This document shows, one piece after another, positions 1 through 5,767 of a stretch of DNA of 11,531 nucleotides. This DNA comes from an uncultured Oscillospiraceae bacterium (GTDB taxonomy: Bacteria; Bacillota; Clostridia; Oscillospirales; Oscillospiraceae), in assembly GCA_934662925.1 (NCBI GenBank), contig CAKUKL010000028.1:1-11531 (forward strand). The letters run 5' to 3'. The position numbers and the translations under genes are program-made. Position 1 is the stretch's first letter; the number at the start of each line of letters is the position of its first letter. The notes below the pieces were generated by a model that saw only the letters and a program-made list of their open reading frames with translations, did not search any database and had not been told where the DNA came from.

Positions 1-191
1 CCCATCACCATCAGGGTGGCGGTAGCGGAAAATCCCGCAAACGCCTGCGAAAATGAGATCACGCCCGTAAAATACATGATCAGCACAAGGCCCAGCATGC
101 TAACGGACAGCGGGATCTTCTCCGTCGCAAACAGGACGATCCCGATCAGCAGAAGTATAATGACAAATGTGGACTGAGGCAAAGGATTCAC
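1..191 (-). CDS. SLC13-family (DASS/ArsB-like) carboxylate or anion permease, N-terminal fragment
   Basis: The first 63 codons of a leftward gene run off the left edge of the window. A GTG codon (189-191) follows a GGGAGG sequence, and the protein opens NPLPQSTFVIILLLIGIVLF, a first membrane helix. Next come a short TEKIPLS loop, a second helix and the stretch GVISFSQAFAGFS. The combination of T-E-K-IPLS followed by TGVISFxxAFxGFS is typical of the start of SLC13-type permeases, which move di- and tricarboxylates, sulfate or related anions across the inner membrane with sodium or protons. The GTG lies very close to the ribosome binding site, so a TTG three codons further in is an alternative start. 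The gene lies downstream of the acyl-CoA dehydrogenase on the same strand, which fits carboxylate uptake for the same pathway, but a terminator-like hairpin separates them. The substrate cannot be read from this fragment. Confidence 0.7.
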   Translation of the reverse strand, partial: MNPLPQSTFVIILLLIGIVLFATEKIPLSVSMLGLVLIMYFTGVISFSQAFAGFSATATLMVM

Positions 192-224
192 TTCCTCCCG
201 TTAAGAATACTCAAACCGCGGGGT

Positions 225-268
225 AAACAAACCCCGGCCGAAAAACACTTGAGGTAACTCGGCCGGGG
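225..268 (-). terminator. Intrinsic terminator (or attenuator) after the acyl-CoA dehydrogenase gene
   Basis: A perfect 10-bp stem, CCCCGGCCGA (232-241) with TCGGCCGGGG (259-268), encloses a 17-base loop. Read leftward it is followed by TTTGTTT, a moderate U-tract. It starts 24 bases past the stop codon of the dehydrogenase. A competing 6-bp stem, CGGGGT (219-224) with ACCCCG (231-236), uses part of the same arm, so the hairpin may be leaky or regulated rather than a full stop before the permease. Confidence 0.65.
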
Positions 269-291
269 CATGTTTGTCCTGTGTGGAATGC

Positions 292-1476
292 TTACTTCTT
301 CGCCAGCAGCGGATCCCGTCCGGCCAGCGCGGTCACGGCGTTCTTCCGCTGGATCTGGTTGGTACCGCTGAAGATCTGGAATATCTTGGCGTCCCGCATG
401 AGCTTCTCAACGGGGTAATCCTTCATGTAGCCGTAGCCGCCGAAGACCTGAACGGCGTCCAGCGTGGTCTGCATGGTGCAGTCGCTGATAAACGTCTTGA
501 GCAGGTTGGGGGTATGGCCGATGTCGATGCCGTCCCGCTTGCAGCAGACGGCCTCGTACAGCATGGCGCGGCAGGCCTGCGTGCGGGCCTCCATATCGGC
601 CAGCATGAAGCCCACGGCCTGATGGTCGATGATGCGCTTGCCGAACTGACGGCGGGTCTTGGCATACTCCAGCGCGTAATCAAAGGCAGACTGCGCCAGG
701 CCGAGGCAGTAGGCAAGGCCGGTGAGGCGGCCTTCGTCGCTGATGATGCTCAGCGCCTTGACAAAGCCGGTGCCCACTTCGCCGACGCTGTGATCCTCGG
801 GGACCCGGACATTGTCGAACACAACCTCGGAGGTCTCGGAGGTCTTGAGACCCATCTTGTTCTCCTTCTTGCCAATGGTCACGCCGCGCTCCTTCTCGAC
901 CACGAACACGGTCACGCCCTTAGAGGCCCGCTGGGTCTTGTCCGTCCAGGCGGCGACAATGAAGTAATCGGCGTTGGGGCCGCCGGAGGCAAAGCACTTG
1001 GTGCCGTTGATGACCCACTCGTTACCGTCCTTCACGGCGGTAGTGCGCATGGCGGCGGCGTCGGAGCCGGCGTCAGCTTCGGTCAGACAGAAGCAGTGCT
1101 TCAGCTCGCCGCTCATGGTCCGCTGAGCGATGTCCAGCTTCTGCTCCATGGGCATGGAGGTCTCCCAGATGGCGCTGCAGTTGTTGCCCAGATTGGTAAA
1201 AGCGAAGGTAAAGCCGGCGTCCACCTGCGCCATTTCCTCGGCGATGATGGTGCGGGTGAGGATGTCCATGTTCAGACCGCCCAGCTCTTCGGGGATGTTC
1301 ATGGCGTAGTAACCGGCGTCAGCCATCTTCTGATGGACGTCCATGGGATAGGCGCCGAGGCCGTGGTCAGCCTTCTCAAGGGCTTCCAGCTGGGGCTTCA
1401 GTTCTTTTTCCAAAATTTTGCGGGCATCGTCCGCGAGAGCGCGCTGCTCTTCCGTTGCATAGCGAAAATGTACCAT
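292..1476 (-). CDS. Acyl-CoA dehydrogenase family flavoprotein lacking the canonical C-terminal catalytic glutamate
   Basis: This 394-residue protein has the normal length for an acyl-CoA dehydrogenase, a soluble FAD enzyme that oxidises acyl-CoA at the alpha-beta bond (or runs in reverse) and usually passes electrons to ETF. Both family signatures are present: LTEADAGSD (131-139) and the C-terminal block QVFGGYGY (343-350), then RDAKIFQIFSGTNQIQ (361-376). In short- and medium-chain enzymes the catalytic base is the Glu of the YEGT motif; here the motif is FSGT and the residue is Ser370. By eye, the alternative site used by isovaleryl-CoA dehydrogenase (Glu254) aligns with Gly249, next to Glu248. 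I chose ATG at 1476 because AAGGATGG sits 8 bases upstream; an in-frame ATG at 1488 is possible, and the open frame beyond it looks non-coding. The gene is divergent from the CoA-transferase operon and probably driven by the sigma-54 promoter at 1651-1668. The family is certain; the substrate and reaction direction are unknown. Confidence 0.93.
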   Translation of the reverse strand: MVHFRYATEEQRALADDARKILEKELKPQLEALEKADHGLGAYPMDVHQKMADAGYYAMNIPEELGGLNMDILTRTIIAEEMAQVDAGFTFAFTNLGNNCSAIWETSMPMEQKLDIAQRTMSGELKHCFCLTEADAGSDAAAMRTTAVKDGNEWVINGTKCFASGGPNADYFIVAAWTDKTQRASKGVTVFVVEKERGVTIGKKENKMGLKTSETSEVVFDNVRVPEDHSVGEVGTGFVKALSIISDEGRLTGLAYCLGLAQSAFDYALEYAKTRRQFGKRIIDHQAVGFMLADMEARTQACRAMLYEAVCCKRDGIDIGHTPNLLKTFISDCTMQTTLDAVQVFGGYGYMKDYPVEKLMRDAKIFQIFSGTNQIQRKNAVTALAGRDPLLAKK

Positions 1477-1525
1477 AACTGTTACCATCCTTAAATTTTG
1501 TAGTTTGTGCGAAGGCCATTCCGCT

Positions 1526-1601
1526 GCGGCAGGATGCCGCTCCGGATCGAATGGACCCGCATCGTTCCGCCGGGTGAACAGCAGCTGCCAGCCCGGCGGG
1601 A
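1526..1601 (-). other. Structured 5' leader of the acyl-CoA dehydrogenase transcript
   Basis: If transcription starts near 1641, the leader is about 165 nt and can form two strong hairpins. One has an 8-bp stem, CCGCCGGG (1567-1574) with CCCGGCGG (1592-1599), extendable by T-A and G-T pairs. The other is a 6-bp stem, GCGGCA (1526-1531) with TGCCGC (1535-1540), with a three-base loop. A segment at 1553-1560 (GGACCCGC) can pair instead with 1596-1603, using the same arm as the larger stem. No U-tract follows and I recognise no known riboswitch class. The stretch 1477-1650 shows no coding signal. Confidence 0.35.
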
Positions 1602-1650
1602 CCAAACGCCGCGGAGAGTTGAGGTGTTAGCCGACACCTGCCTTGATTAT

Positions 1651-1668
1651 TAGCACAAACTGTGCCAA
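1651..1668 (-). promoter_or_regulatory. Sigma-54 (RpoN) promoter for the leftward acyl-CoA dehydrogenase gene
   Basis: Read leftward the sequence is TTGGCACAGTTTGTGCTA. It has the TGGCAC of the -24 element, the invariant GG (1666-1665) and GC (1654-1653) separated by exactly 10 bases, and a -12 element GTGCT against the TTGCW consensus. The predicted start is near 1641, about 165 bases upstream of the start codon. The site also contains a GCACA-AAC-TGTGC inverted repeat. Confidence 0.65.
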
Positions 1669-1718
1669 CTTCCCGGAATCCTCCCGGCAAAAGCTCTCTG
1701 TACAGGCCTTGTGGATGG

Positions 1719-1749
1719 TATATAATTTATTAGAGGTATAAAAATTTTT
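1719..1749. other. A/T-rich tract between the repeat cluster and the leftward promoter
   Basis: About 31 bases of almost pure A/T (TATATAATTTATTAG, then ATAAAAATTTTT) lie in otherwise GC-rich DNA, between the TGTGTCGG boxes and the leftward sigma-54 promoter. It contains TATAAT at 1721-1726, but no suitable -35 element lies 16-18 bases upstream, so I read it as a flexible or bent segment rather than a sigma-A promoter. An architectural protein (HU) may bind it; this is inference. Confidence 0.3.
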
Positions 1750-1772
1750 CAGTCTACCGCCCAGCTCCCGGT

Positions 1773-1917
1773 GGGACACACCCCCATAGGGAAACTGTGT
1801 CACAGCCGGACTGTGTCGGTCATGCCGACAAACTGTGTCGCTCCACTGAGTCGAATGACACACGGCGTCGAAAACCGACACAGCGAGCCGCGACCCACCT
1901 CCGGTCTTTCCGACACA
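1773..1917. promoter_or_regulatory. Cluster of TGTGTCGG-type boxes: probable upstream activating sequences of a sigma-54 activator
   Basis: Matches to TGTGTCGG in either direction occur at 1773-1780 (reverse), 1796-1803, 1812-1819, 1825-1832 (reverse), 1834-1841, 1855-1862 (reverse), 1875-1882 (reverse, exact) and 1910-1917 (reverse, exact). The best dyad is TGTCGGTCATGCCGACA (1814-1830), a 17-base inverted repeat, and CTGTGTCACAG (1795-1805) is a second near-palindrome. The boxes at 1812 and 1834 are 22 bases apart and those at 1855 and 1875 are 20 apart, near two helical turns. The cluster lies about 100-245 bases from each of the two opposed sigma-54 promoters, the usual distance for enhancer-binding protein sites. 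The regulator is not in the window. Confidence 0.6.
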
Positions 1918-1924
1918 GGGCCGG

Positions 1925-1960
1925 AAAATTTTTTATTCGCCGGGAGTACAGATTTTTTGA
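1925..1960. other. A/T-rich tract between the repeat cluster and the rightward promoter
   Basis: AAAATTTTTTATT (1925-1937) and ATTTTTT (1952-1958) lie between the last TGTGTCGG box and the rightward sigma-54 promoter. The two A/T runs are about two helical turns apart. The tract mirrors the one at 1719-1749. A role in looping the enhancer onto the promoter is inferred from position and composition only. Confidence 0.3.
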
Positions 1961-2018
1961 GATGGGGCAACGGAAATCCTGATACCCCCCAGCCGCGCCA
2001 TTAGCATTTTCCACGGAA

Positions 2019-2036
2019 TTGGCACGGCCTTTGCAA
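2019..2036 (+). promoter_or_regulatory. Sigma-54 (RpoN) promoter for the CoA-transferase operon
   Basis: TTGGCACGGCCTTTGCAA matches the sigma-54 consensus TGGCACG-N4-TTGCA exactly, with GG (2021-2022) and GC (2033-2034) in the fixed spacing. Transcription should start near 2046, giving a leader of about 83 bases before the CoA-transferase start. The leader is A-rich and shows no strong hairpin, but a perfect CCGACACA box begins at 2050. Such promoters need an ATP-driven activator bound upstream, for which the repeat cluster at 1773-1917 is the candidate site. Confidence 0.85.
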
Positions 2037-2128
2037 TAATTATAGGCAGCCGACACAAAACGCCAACCGGAGAACCAAACAACGAAGCTGACACCAAGCG
2101 ATACGAAAAGAGAAAGGAAGATCATACC

Positions 2129-3307
2129 ATGATCAAAGCATTGGATGACATCAAAGTCGTAGAGCTGTCCACCGCGGCCGCCGGCCCCACCTGCGGCAAG
2201 GCCCTCATCGAGTACGGCGCGGAATGCATTCTGGTCGAGCCGAAGGGCGGCGTCGTCAACCGTCCCACCTGCCAGTTCGACTTCATGAATACCAAGAAGA
2301 AGTCCATCATCATCGACCTGAAGAACCCCGAGGGTCTCGAGGCCATGTACCGCCTGCTGGCCAGCGCCGACGTGTTCGTCAGCAACTACCGCTACAAGGC
2401 TCTGGTCAAGCTGGGTCTGGGCTATGACACCCTGAAGGAGAAGTTCCCCCGGCTCGTCTACGCCTATGTCACCGGCTACGGCGACGAGGGCCCCATGAAG
2501 GACGATCCCGGCTTCGACAACACCGCTTTCTGGTGCCGCGCCGGTATCCTGCATGACATGATCGAGGCCGGCTGCACGCCTCCCGCTCCCCCCGTCTCCC
2601 CCAGCGGTCTGGGCGACATCCTGTGTGGTACCGTGCTGGCCAGCGGCGTCATCGCCGCCCTGCGCAACCGCGACAAGACCGGCAAGGGCAGCCGGGTGCG
2701 CACCTCCCTGCTGGGTCTGGGCCTGTACGCCAACTACTCCCAGATGCTGCTCAACCAGTACGGCACCGTGTATCCCAAGACCCGCACCAAGCCCAACCGT
2801 GCCCTGTCCAACAGCTATCCCGCCAAGGACGGCTGGATCTACCTCATCACCCTGAACTTCCAGAAGGACTTCTTCAAGCTGCTCAAGGCTCTGGGCCGCG
2901 AAGATCTGGTGGGCGATCCCCGCTGGCAGTCCATTAAGGACACCGAGGGCGAGAAGGCCAAGGAAGTCAGCGACATTCTGGAAGAAGCCTTCAGTAAGTA
3001 CACCGTCGCCGAGCTGCGCGAGATCTTCAAGTCCATCGACATGGCTCTAGGCGAGTACCGCGGCTGCGCCGACGAGCTGGACGATCCCCAGGCCTGGGCC
3101 AACGGCTTCCTCACCCGCATGACCAACTACGACGGCAAGGAAGTTGTGGTTCCCACCTATCCTGTCAAGTACGATGACGACGCCCCCACCGAGCTGACCA
3201 CCGCCTCTGCCGCCGGCGCTGACACCGTCCAGATCCTGAAGAACGCCGGGTACTCCGACGCCGAGATCGACAAGATGATCGCCGACAGCGCCGTGTTCGC
3301 CAACTAA
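2129..3307 (+). CDS. Class III (CaiB/FRC-type) CoA-transferase
   Basis: This 392-residue protein belongs to the family III CoA-transferases (CaiB, formyl-CoA:oxalate, FldA/HadA, itaconate and mesaconate transferases). These move CoA between carboxylic acids through an aspartyl-CoA intermediate in an interlocked cytoplasmic dimer. The N-terminus has the family pattern KVVELSTAAAGPTCGKAL (9-26) and YGAECILVEP (29-38), then DLKNPEG (63-69), a PGFDNTAFWCRAG stretch (127-139) and SGLGDILCG (159-167), whose Asp163 matches the catalytic Asp169 of the oxalate enzyme. Length is normal. ATG 2129 follows AAAGGAAG by about 8 bases. It is the first gene of a rightward operon whose other products are a hydratase, an MmgE/PrpD protein and a DcuC carrier, so it most likely activates the imported acid, with the pathway's own CoA thioester as probable donor. 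The acid cannot be read from the sequence. Confidence 0.92.
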   Translation: MIKALDDIKVVELSTAAAGPTCGKALIEYGAECILVEPKGGVVNRPTCQFDFMNTKKKSIIIDLKNPEGLEAMYRLLASADVFVSNYRYKALVKLGLGYDTLKEKFPRLVYAYVTGYGDEGPMKDDPGFDNTAFWCRAGILHDMIEAGCTPPAPPVSPSGLGDILCGTVLASGVIAALRNRDKTGKGSRVRTSLLGLGLYANYSQMLLNQYGTVYPKTRTKPNRALSNSYPAKDGWIYLITLNFQKDFFKLLKALGREDLVGDPRWQSIKDTEGEKAKEVSDILEEAFSKYTVAELREIFKSIDMALGEYRGCADELDDPQAWANGFLTRMTNYDGKEVVVPTYPVKYDDDAPTELTTASAAGADTVQILKNAGYSDAEIDKMIADSAVFAN

Positions 3308-3317
3308 AATAACAGTA

Positions 3318-3333
3318 CCGCGGCATTCCGCGG
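3318..3333 (+). other. Intercistronic hairpin after the CoA-transferase gene
   Basis: CCGCGG-CATT-CCGCGG forms a compact 6-bp GC stem 11 bases after the stop codon, with no U-tract. It may protect the upstream message or tune expression between the CoA-transferase and the hydratase; it does not look like a terminator. The rest of the 72-base gap holds the AAGGAG site of the next gene. Confidence 0.4.
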
Positions 3334-3379
3334 AGCAACAGGCAGATCCCAAACACAAATCTGAAAAGGAGATATTGCT

Positions 3380-4267
3380 ATGTTTGACAACATCATCGGC
3401 CTGGAGAGCGGCTGGAGAAAGATCGAATACAACTGGCGGGACATGGCGCTTTACGCGCTGGCCGTCGGCGCCGGTCCGGACGAGCTGGACTATTACTACG
3501 AGAAGAACATGAAGGCCATCCCGTCCTTCTGCTCCCTGCCCTACTACAACGCCGTGAACAACGAGCCTCAGCGCCCCTCCCCCTATCCCCCCAACTACTT
3601 CGCCGCCGACGTCATGAGCCGCGAGGCCGGACGCAAGCTGTTCACCGGTTTCCACATGGGCTTCCAGATCGAGATGCACCGCCCCCTCGACCCCATCAAG
3701 GGCACCCTCGTCCACAACAGCGTGGTGGACAAGATCTATGACCGCGGCGAGGGCAAGGGTCTGGATCTGGAGGTCAAGCAGTACATCCATGACGAGGCCG
3801 GCAACCTGATCTCCACCAACACCTCTTACCACCGGATGCCCGGTCTGGGCGGCTACGACAACTTCCCGCCCGCCGTCAAGAAGGTCGTGGAGTTCCCTGA
3901 CCGCGCCCCCGACGCAGTCGTGGACGGTTACATTTCTAACGTCCAGCATGCCCTGTACCGCCTGACCGGCGACACCAATCTGGTTCACATCGACCCCGAA
4001 GAGGCCAAGAAGCTGGACGACAAGGGCGTGTTCATGCAGGGCCTGTCCTCCTTCGGCTTTGCCTGCCGGATGGCCATCAAGGCCGTCATCCCCGGCGAGC
4101 CGGAGCGGCTCAAGCGGCTGTACGTCCAGATGCGCTCCAAGGCCTATCCGGACACCCCCGTTCAGCTCCAGCTGTGGAAGGCCGGCGACCACTACGCCGT
4201 GTTCAAGTACGTCGATATGAACACCGGCAAGGCTATCCTCGACTGCTGCGAGATCGAGTGGAACTAA
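3380..4267 (+). CDS. MaoC-like / hydratase-2 type (R)-specific enoyl-CoA hydratase
   Basis: This 295-residue protein has the double hot-dog layout of hydratase 2 (the hydratase part of peroxisomal multifunctional enzyme 2) and related MaoC proteins, which add water reversibly to a trans-2-enoyl-CoA to give the (R)-3-hydroxyacyl-CoA. The C-terminal half carries the active-site block YRLTGDTNLVHIDPEEAKK (193-211). Asp198, Asn200 and His203 have the same spacing as Asp510/Asn512/His515 of human MFE-2 and are followed by FMQGLSSFGFA (218-228), where the family normally has HGL. The N-terminal half has FHMGFQIEMHRPL (91-103) where the family usually has HGEQ; by eye the catalytic helper Glu (human Glu366) aligns with Gly94. 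ATG 3380 follows AAGGAG with 8 bases between. As second gene of the operon it probably hydrates the enoyl-CoA made after CoA transfer; itaconyl- and mesaconyl-CoA hydratases belong to this wider family. Confidence 0.85.
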   Translation: MFDNIIGLESGWRKIEYNWRDMALYALAVGAGPDELDYYYEKNMKAIPSFCSLPYYNAVNNEPQRPSPYPPNYFAADVMSREAGRKLFTGFHMGFQIEMHRPLDPIKGTLVHNSVVDKIYDRGEGKGLDLEVKQYIHDEAGNLISTNTSYHRMPGLGGYDNFPPAVKKVVEFPDRAPDAVVDGYISNVQHALYRLTGDTNLVHIDPEEAKKLDDKGVFMQGLSSFGFACRMAIKAVIPGEPERLKRLYVQMRSKAYPDTPVQLQLWKAGDHYAVFKYVDMNTGKAILDCCEIEWN

Positions 4268-4303
4268 GCACAACCCCCCCATATTACCGAGAGGAGTTAT
4301 CTC

Positions 4304-5719
4304 ATGAAAGAATTCCGTTTTCCCCCTTGCCCCTATGAGGAGGATCCCGCCGTCAAGATGGCGGAATACTTCGCCAGCGTAAAGTACGAGGATCTGCCCG
4401 AGGCCGTCATCAACCGCGCGAAGATGGCCTTCCTGGACACCCTCGGCGTCATCATCGGCGGCAGCAACCGCAACAGTTCCCCCGTGGCGGTGGAATACGC
4501 CAAGACCTATGAGACCGACAAGGGCGACGCCCGGGTCATGGTGTACGGCAACCGTATGCCCGCCCCCATCGCCGCCCTGCCCAACGGCACCTTCGGCCGG
4601 GCGCTGGACTACGGCGACTGCCACAACACCGGCGGCCACATGTCCGAGTTCGAGATTCCCACGCTGATGAGTGCGCTGGAACTGCGCAAGACCCCCGCCA
4701 CCGGCAAGGACCTGATCCTGGCCTACGCCGTGGGCGCTGAGTGGGGCACCCGTCACCATACCTCCTACAACTTCCAGCACCATGCCACCGAGGTCCCCGG
4801 CGAGGCCGGCTGGGTCCAGGCCACCGCCGCTCTGGCCAAGTTTCTGGAGCTGGACAAGGACCAGTTCATCAACGCCATGGGTCTGGCCTACACTGCCTGC
4901 AGTTTCGGCGAGGACCAGAAGAACAACGAGGGCAGCGAGGGCGCCCGTCTGGCTCACTCCTTCGAGTGCAGCGCCGCCATCAACGCCTGCCAGTTCGCCC
5001 TGCGCAATCAGACCGGCCCTCACTCCATCTACTTCGGTGAAGGCGGCATCCTGAACCATATCCGCTGGGACGACGTGGATCCCTCCGTGCTGACCGCCGA
5101 TCTGGGCAAGCGCTGGATCTTCGAGGACCCCCACATGGATCTGACCATCAAGCCCTTCGCCTCCTGCAAGTTCACCCACTCCTGCATCTACTGCATGCTC
5201 AAGCTCAAGGAGCTGTATAAGTTCGCCCCCGAGGATGTGGTGGACATCCACTGCTTCATCGCCCCCAACGCCGGCCCCGTCATTCCCGAGTGCCGCTGGA
5301 ATCCGAAGAGCATGGGCGACCTGATGTACGGCCTGCCCTACACCCAGATTCAGGCCCTGCTGTATGGCGATGTCCAGCTGGACGCCTTCACCGACGACCG
5401 TCTGTATGACAACGAGAAGATGTTCTCCATGCTGGGCATGGTCCACTACACCATCGATCCCAGCTGCGGCATCTTCGACGGCTACTCCGTGGAGGTCACG
5501 CTGAAGGACGGCACCAAGCACAAGTACACCGACGACGGCATCCCCGGCAGCGTGCGCAATCCCATGTCCTGGGATCAGCTGGAGAGCAAGTTCTGGAAGT
5601 GCGTGCCCTACTCCGCCGTTGATCTGGGCGAGGAGAAGTACAGGAAGATCGTCGCCCTGTGCCGCGATCTGGAGAACGTCCCCAACGTCAACGTTCTGAT
5701 GGACACCATTACCCCCTGA
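4304..5719 (+). CDS. MmgE/PrpD family protein (2-methylcitrate dehydratase / cis-aconitate decarboxylase superfamily)
   Basis: This 471-residue protein is a full-length MmgE/PrpD member. The superfamily includes 2-methylcitrate dehydratase, cis-aconitate decarboxylase (itaconate-forming) and iminodisuccinate epimerase: metal-free cytoplasmic enzymes acting next to carboxylates of small di- and tricarboxylic acids. Visible family features are a helical N-terminus with INRAKMAFLDTLGVIIGG (36-53), the active-site segment RALDYGDCHNTGGH (99-112), the middle helix pattern EGARLAHSFECSAAINA (212-228) and KPFASCKFTHSCI (283-295), which corresponds to the conserved KPYPSCRxTH segment. Asp105 and Thr109 keep the D-x3-T spacing seen in aconitate decarboxylase; His112 and His292 are further candidates. 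ATG 4304 follows GAGGAG with 7 bases between. It sits 36 bases after the hydratase gene. Together with carboxylate carriers on both arms this suggests dehydration or decarboxylation of a hydroxylated di- or tricarboxylic acid; which reaction is not decidable here. Confidence 0.9.
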   Translation: MKEFRFPPCPYEEDPAVKMAEYFASVKYEDLPEAVINRAKMAFLDTLGVIIGGSNRNSSPVAVEYAKTYETDKGDARVMVYGNRMPAPIAALPNGTFGRALDYGDCHNTGGHMSEFEIPTLMSALELRKTPATGKDLILAYAVGAEWGTRHHTSYNFQHHATEVPGEAGWVQATAALAKFLELDKDQFINAMGLAYTACSFGEDQKNNEGSEGARLAHSFECSAAINACQFALRNQTGPHSIYFGEGGILNHIRWDDVDPSVLTADLGKRWIFEDPHMDLTIKPFASCKFTHSCIYCMLKLKELYKFAPEDVVDIHCFIAPNAGPVIPECRWNPKSMGDLMYGLPYTQIQALLYGDVQLDAFTDDRLYDNEKMFSMLGMVHYTIDPSCGIFDGYSVEVTLKDGTKHKYTDDGIPGSVRNPMSWDQLESKFWKCVPYSAVDLGEEKYRKIVALCRDLENVPNVNVLMDTITP

Positions 5720-5731
5720 GCGGCAGGGAAC

Positions 5732-5764
5732 ATGAAAAATAAAGAGATGGGAGACAACGTGTAA
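5732..5764 (+). CDS. Possible 10-codon leader peptide in front of the DcuC-type gene
   Basis: ATG at 5732 opens a short frame encoding MKNKEMGDNV and stops at TAA (5762-5764), three bases before the carrier's ATG. It is preceded by AGGGA and lies in the same frame as the carrier. It could couple translation of the PrpD-type gene to the carrier, whose own ribosome binding site (GGGAG) is unusually far away at about 14 bases. It could equally be chance. Confidence 0.25.
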   Translation: MKNKEMGDNV

Positions 5765-5767
5765 ACA

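Noticed and set aside
274..1494. A 406-codon open frame on the plus strand opposite the acyl-CoA dehydrogenase.
   Set aside because: Antisense shadow of a gene with both dehydrogenase signatures; its sequence is repetitive Gly/Ala/Val/His with no motif.
1477..1605. N-terminal extension of the acyl-CoA dehydrogenase by 43 codons.
   Set aside because: The extension does not resemble any dehydrogenase N-terminus, overlaps strong hairpins and lacks a ribosome binding site; ATG 1476 gives the normal family length.
1721..1726. TATAAT as a sigma-A -10 element for either arm.
   Set aside because: No acceptable -35 element lies 16-18 bases upstream on the plus strand, and the location fits a flexible A/T tract better.
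1795..1918. The repeated TGTGTCGG units as a CRISPR array.
   Set aside because: The units are only 8 bases long, occur in both orientations and have irregular spacing; CRISPR repeats are longer, same-direction and evenly spaced.
1918..1943. CCGG ... TTTTTT ... CCGG as a terminator.
   Set aside because: The stem would be only four bases of a self-complementary sequence with the T-run in the loop rather than after the stem.
1771..2004. Short open frames in the gap between the divergent arms.
   Set aside because: They cross the repeat array and A/T tracts, change composition along their length and have no ribosome binding site. The region is better explained as regulatory DNA.
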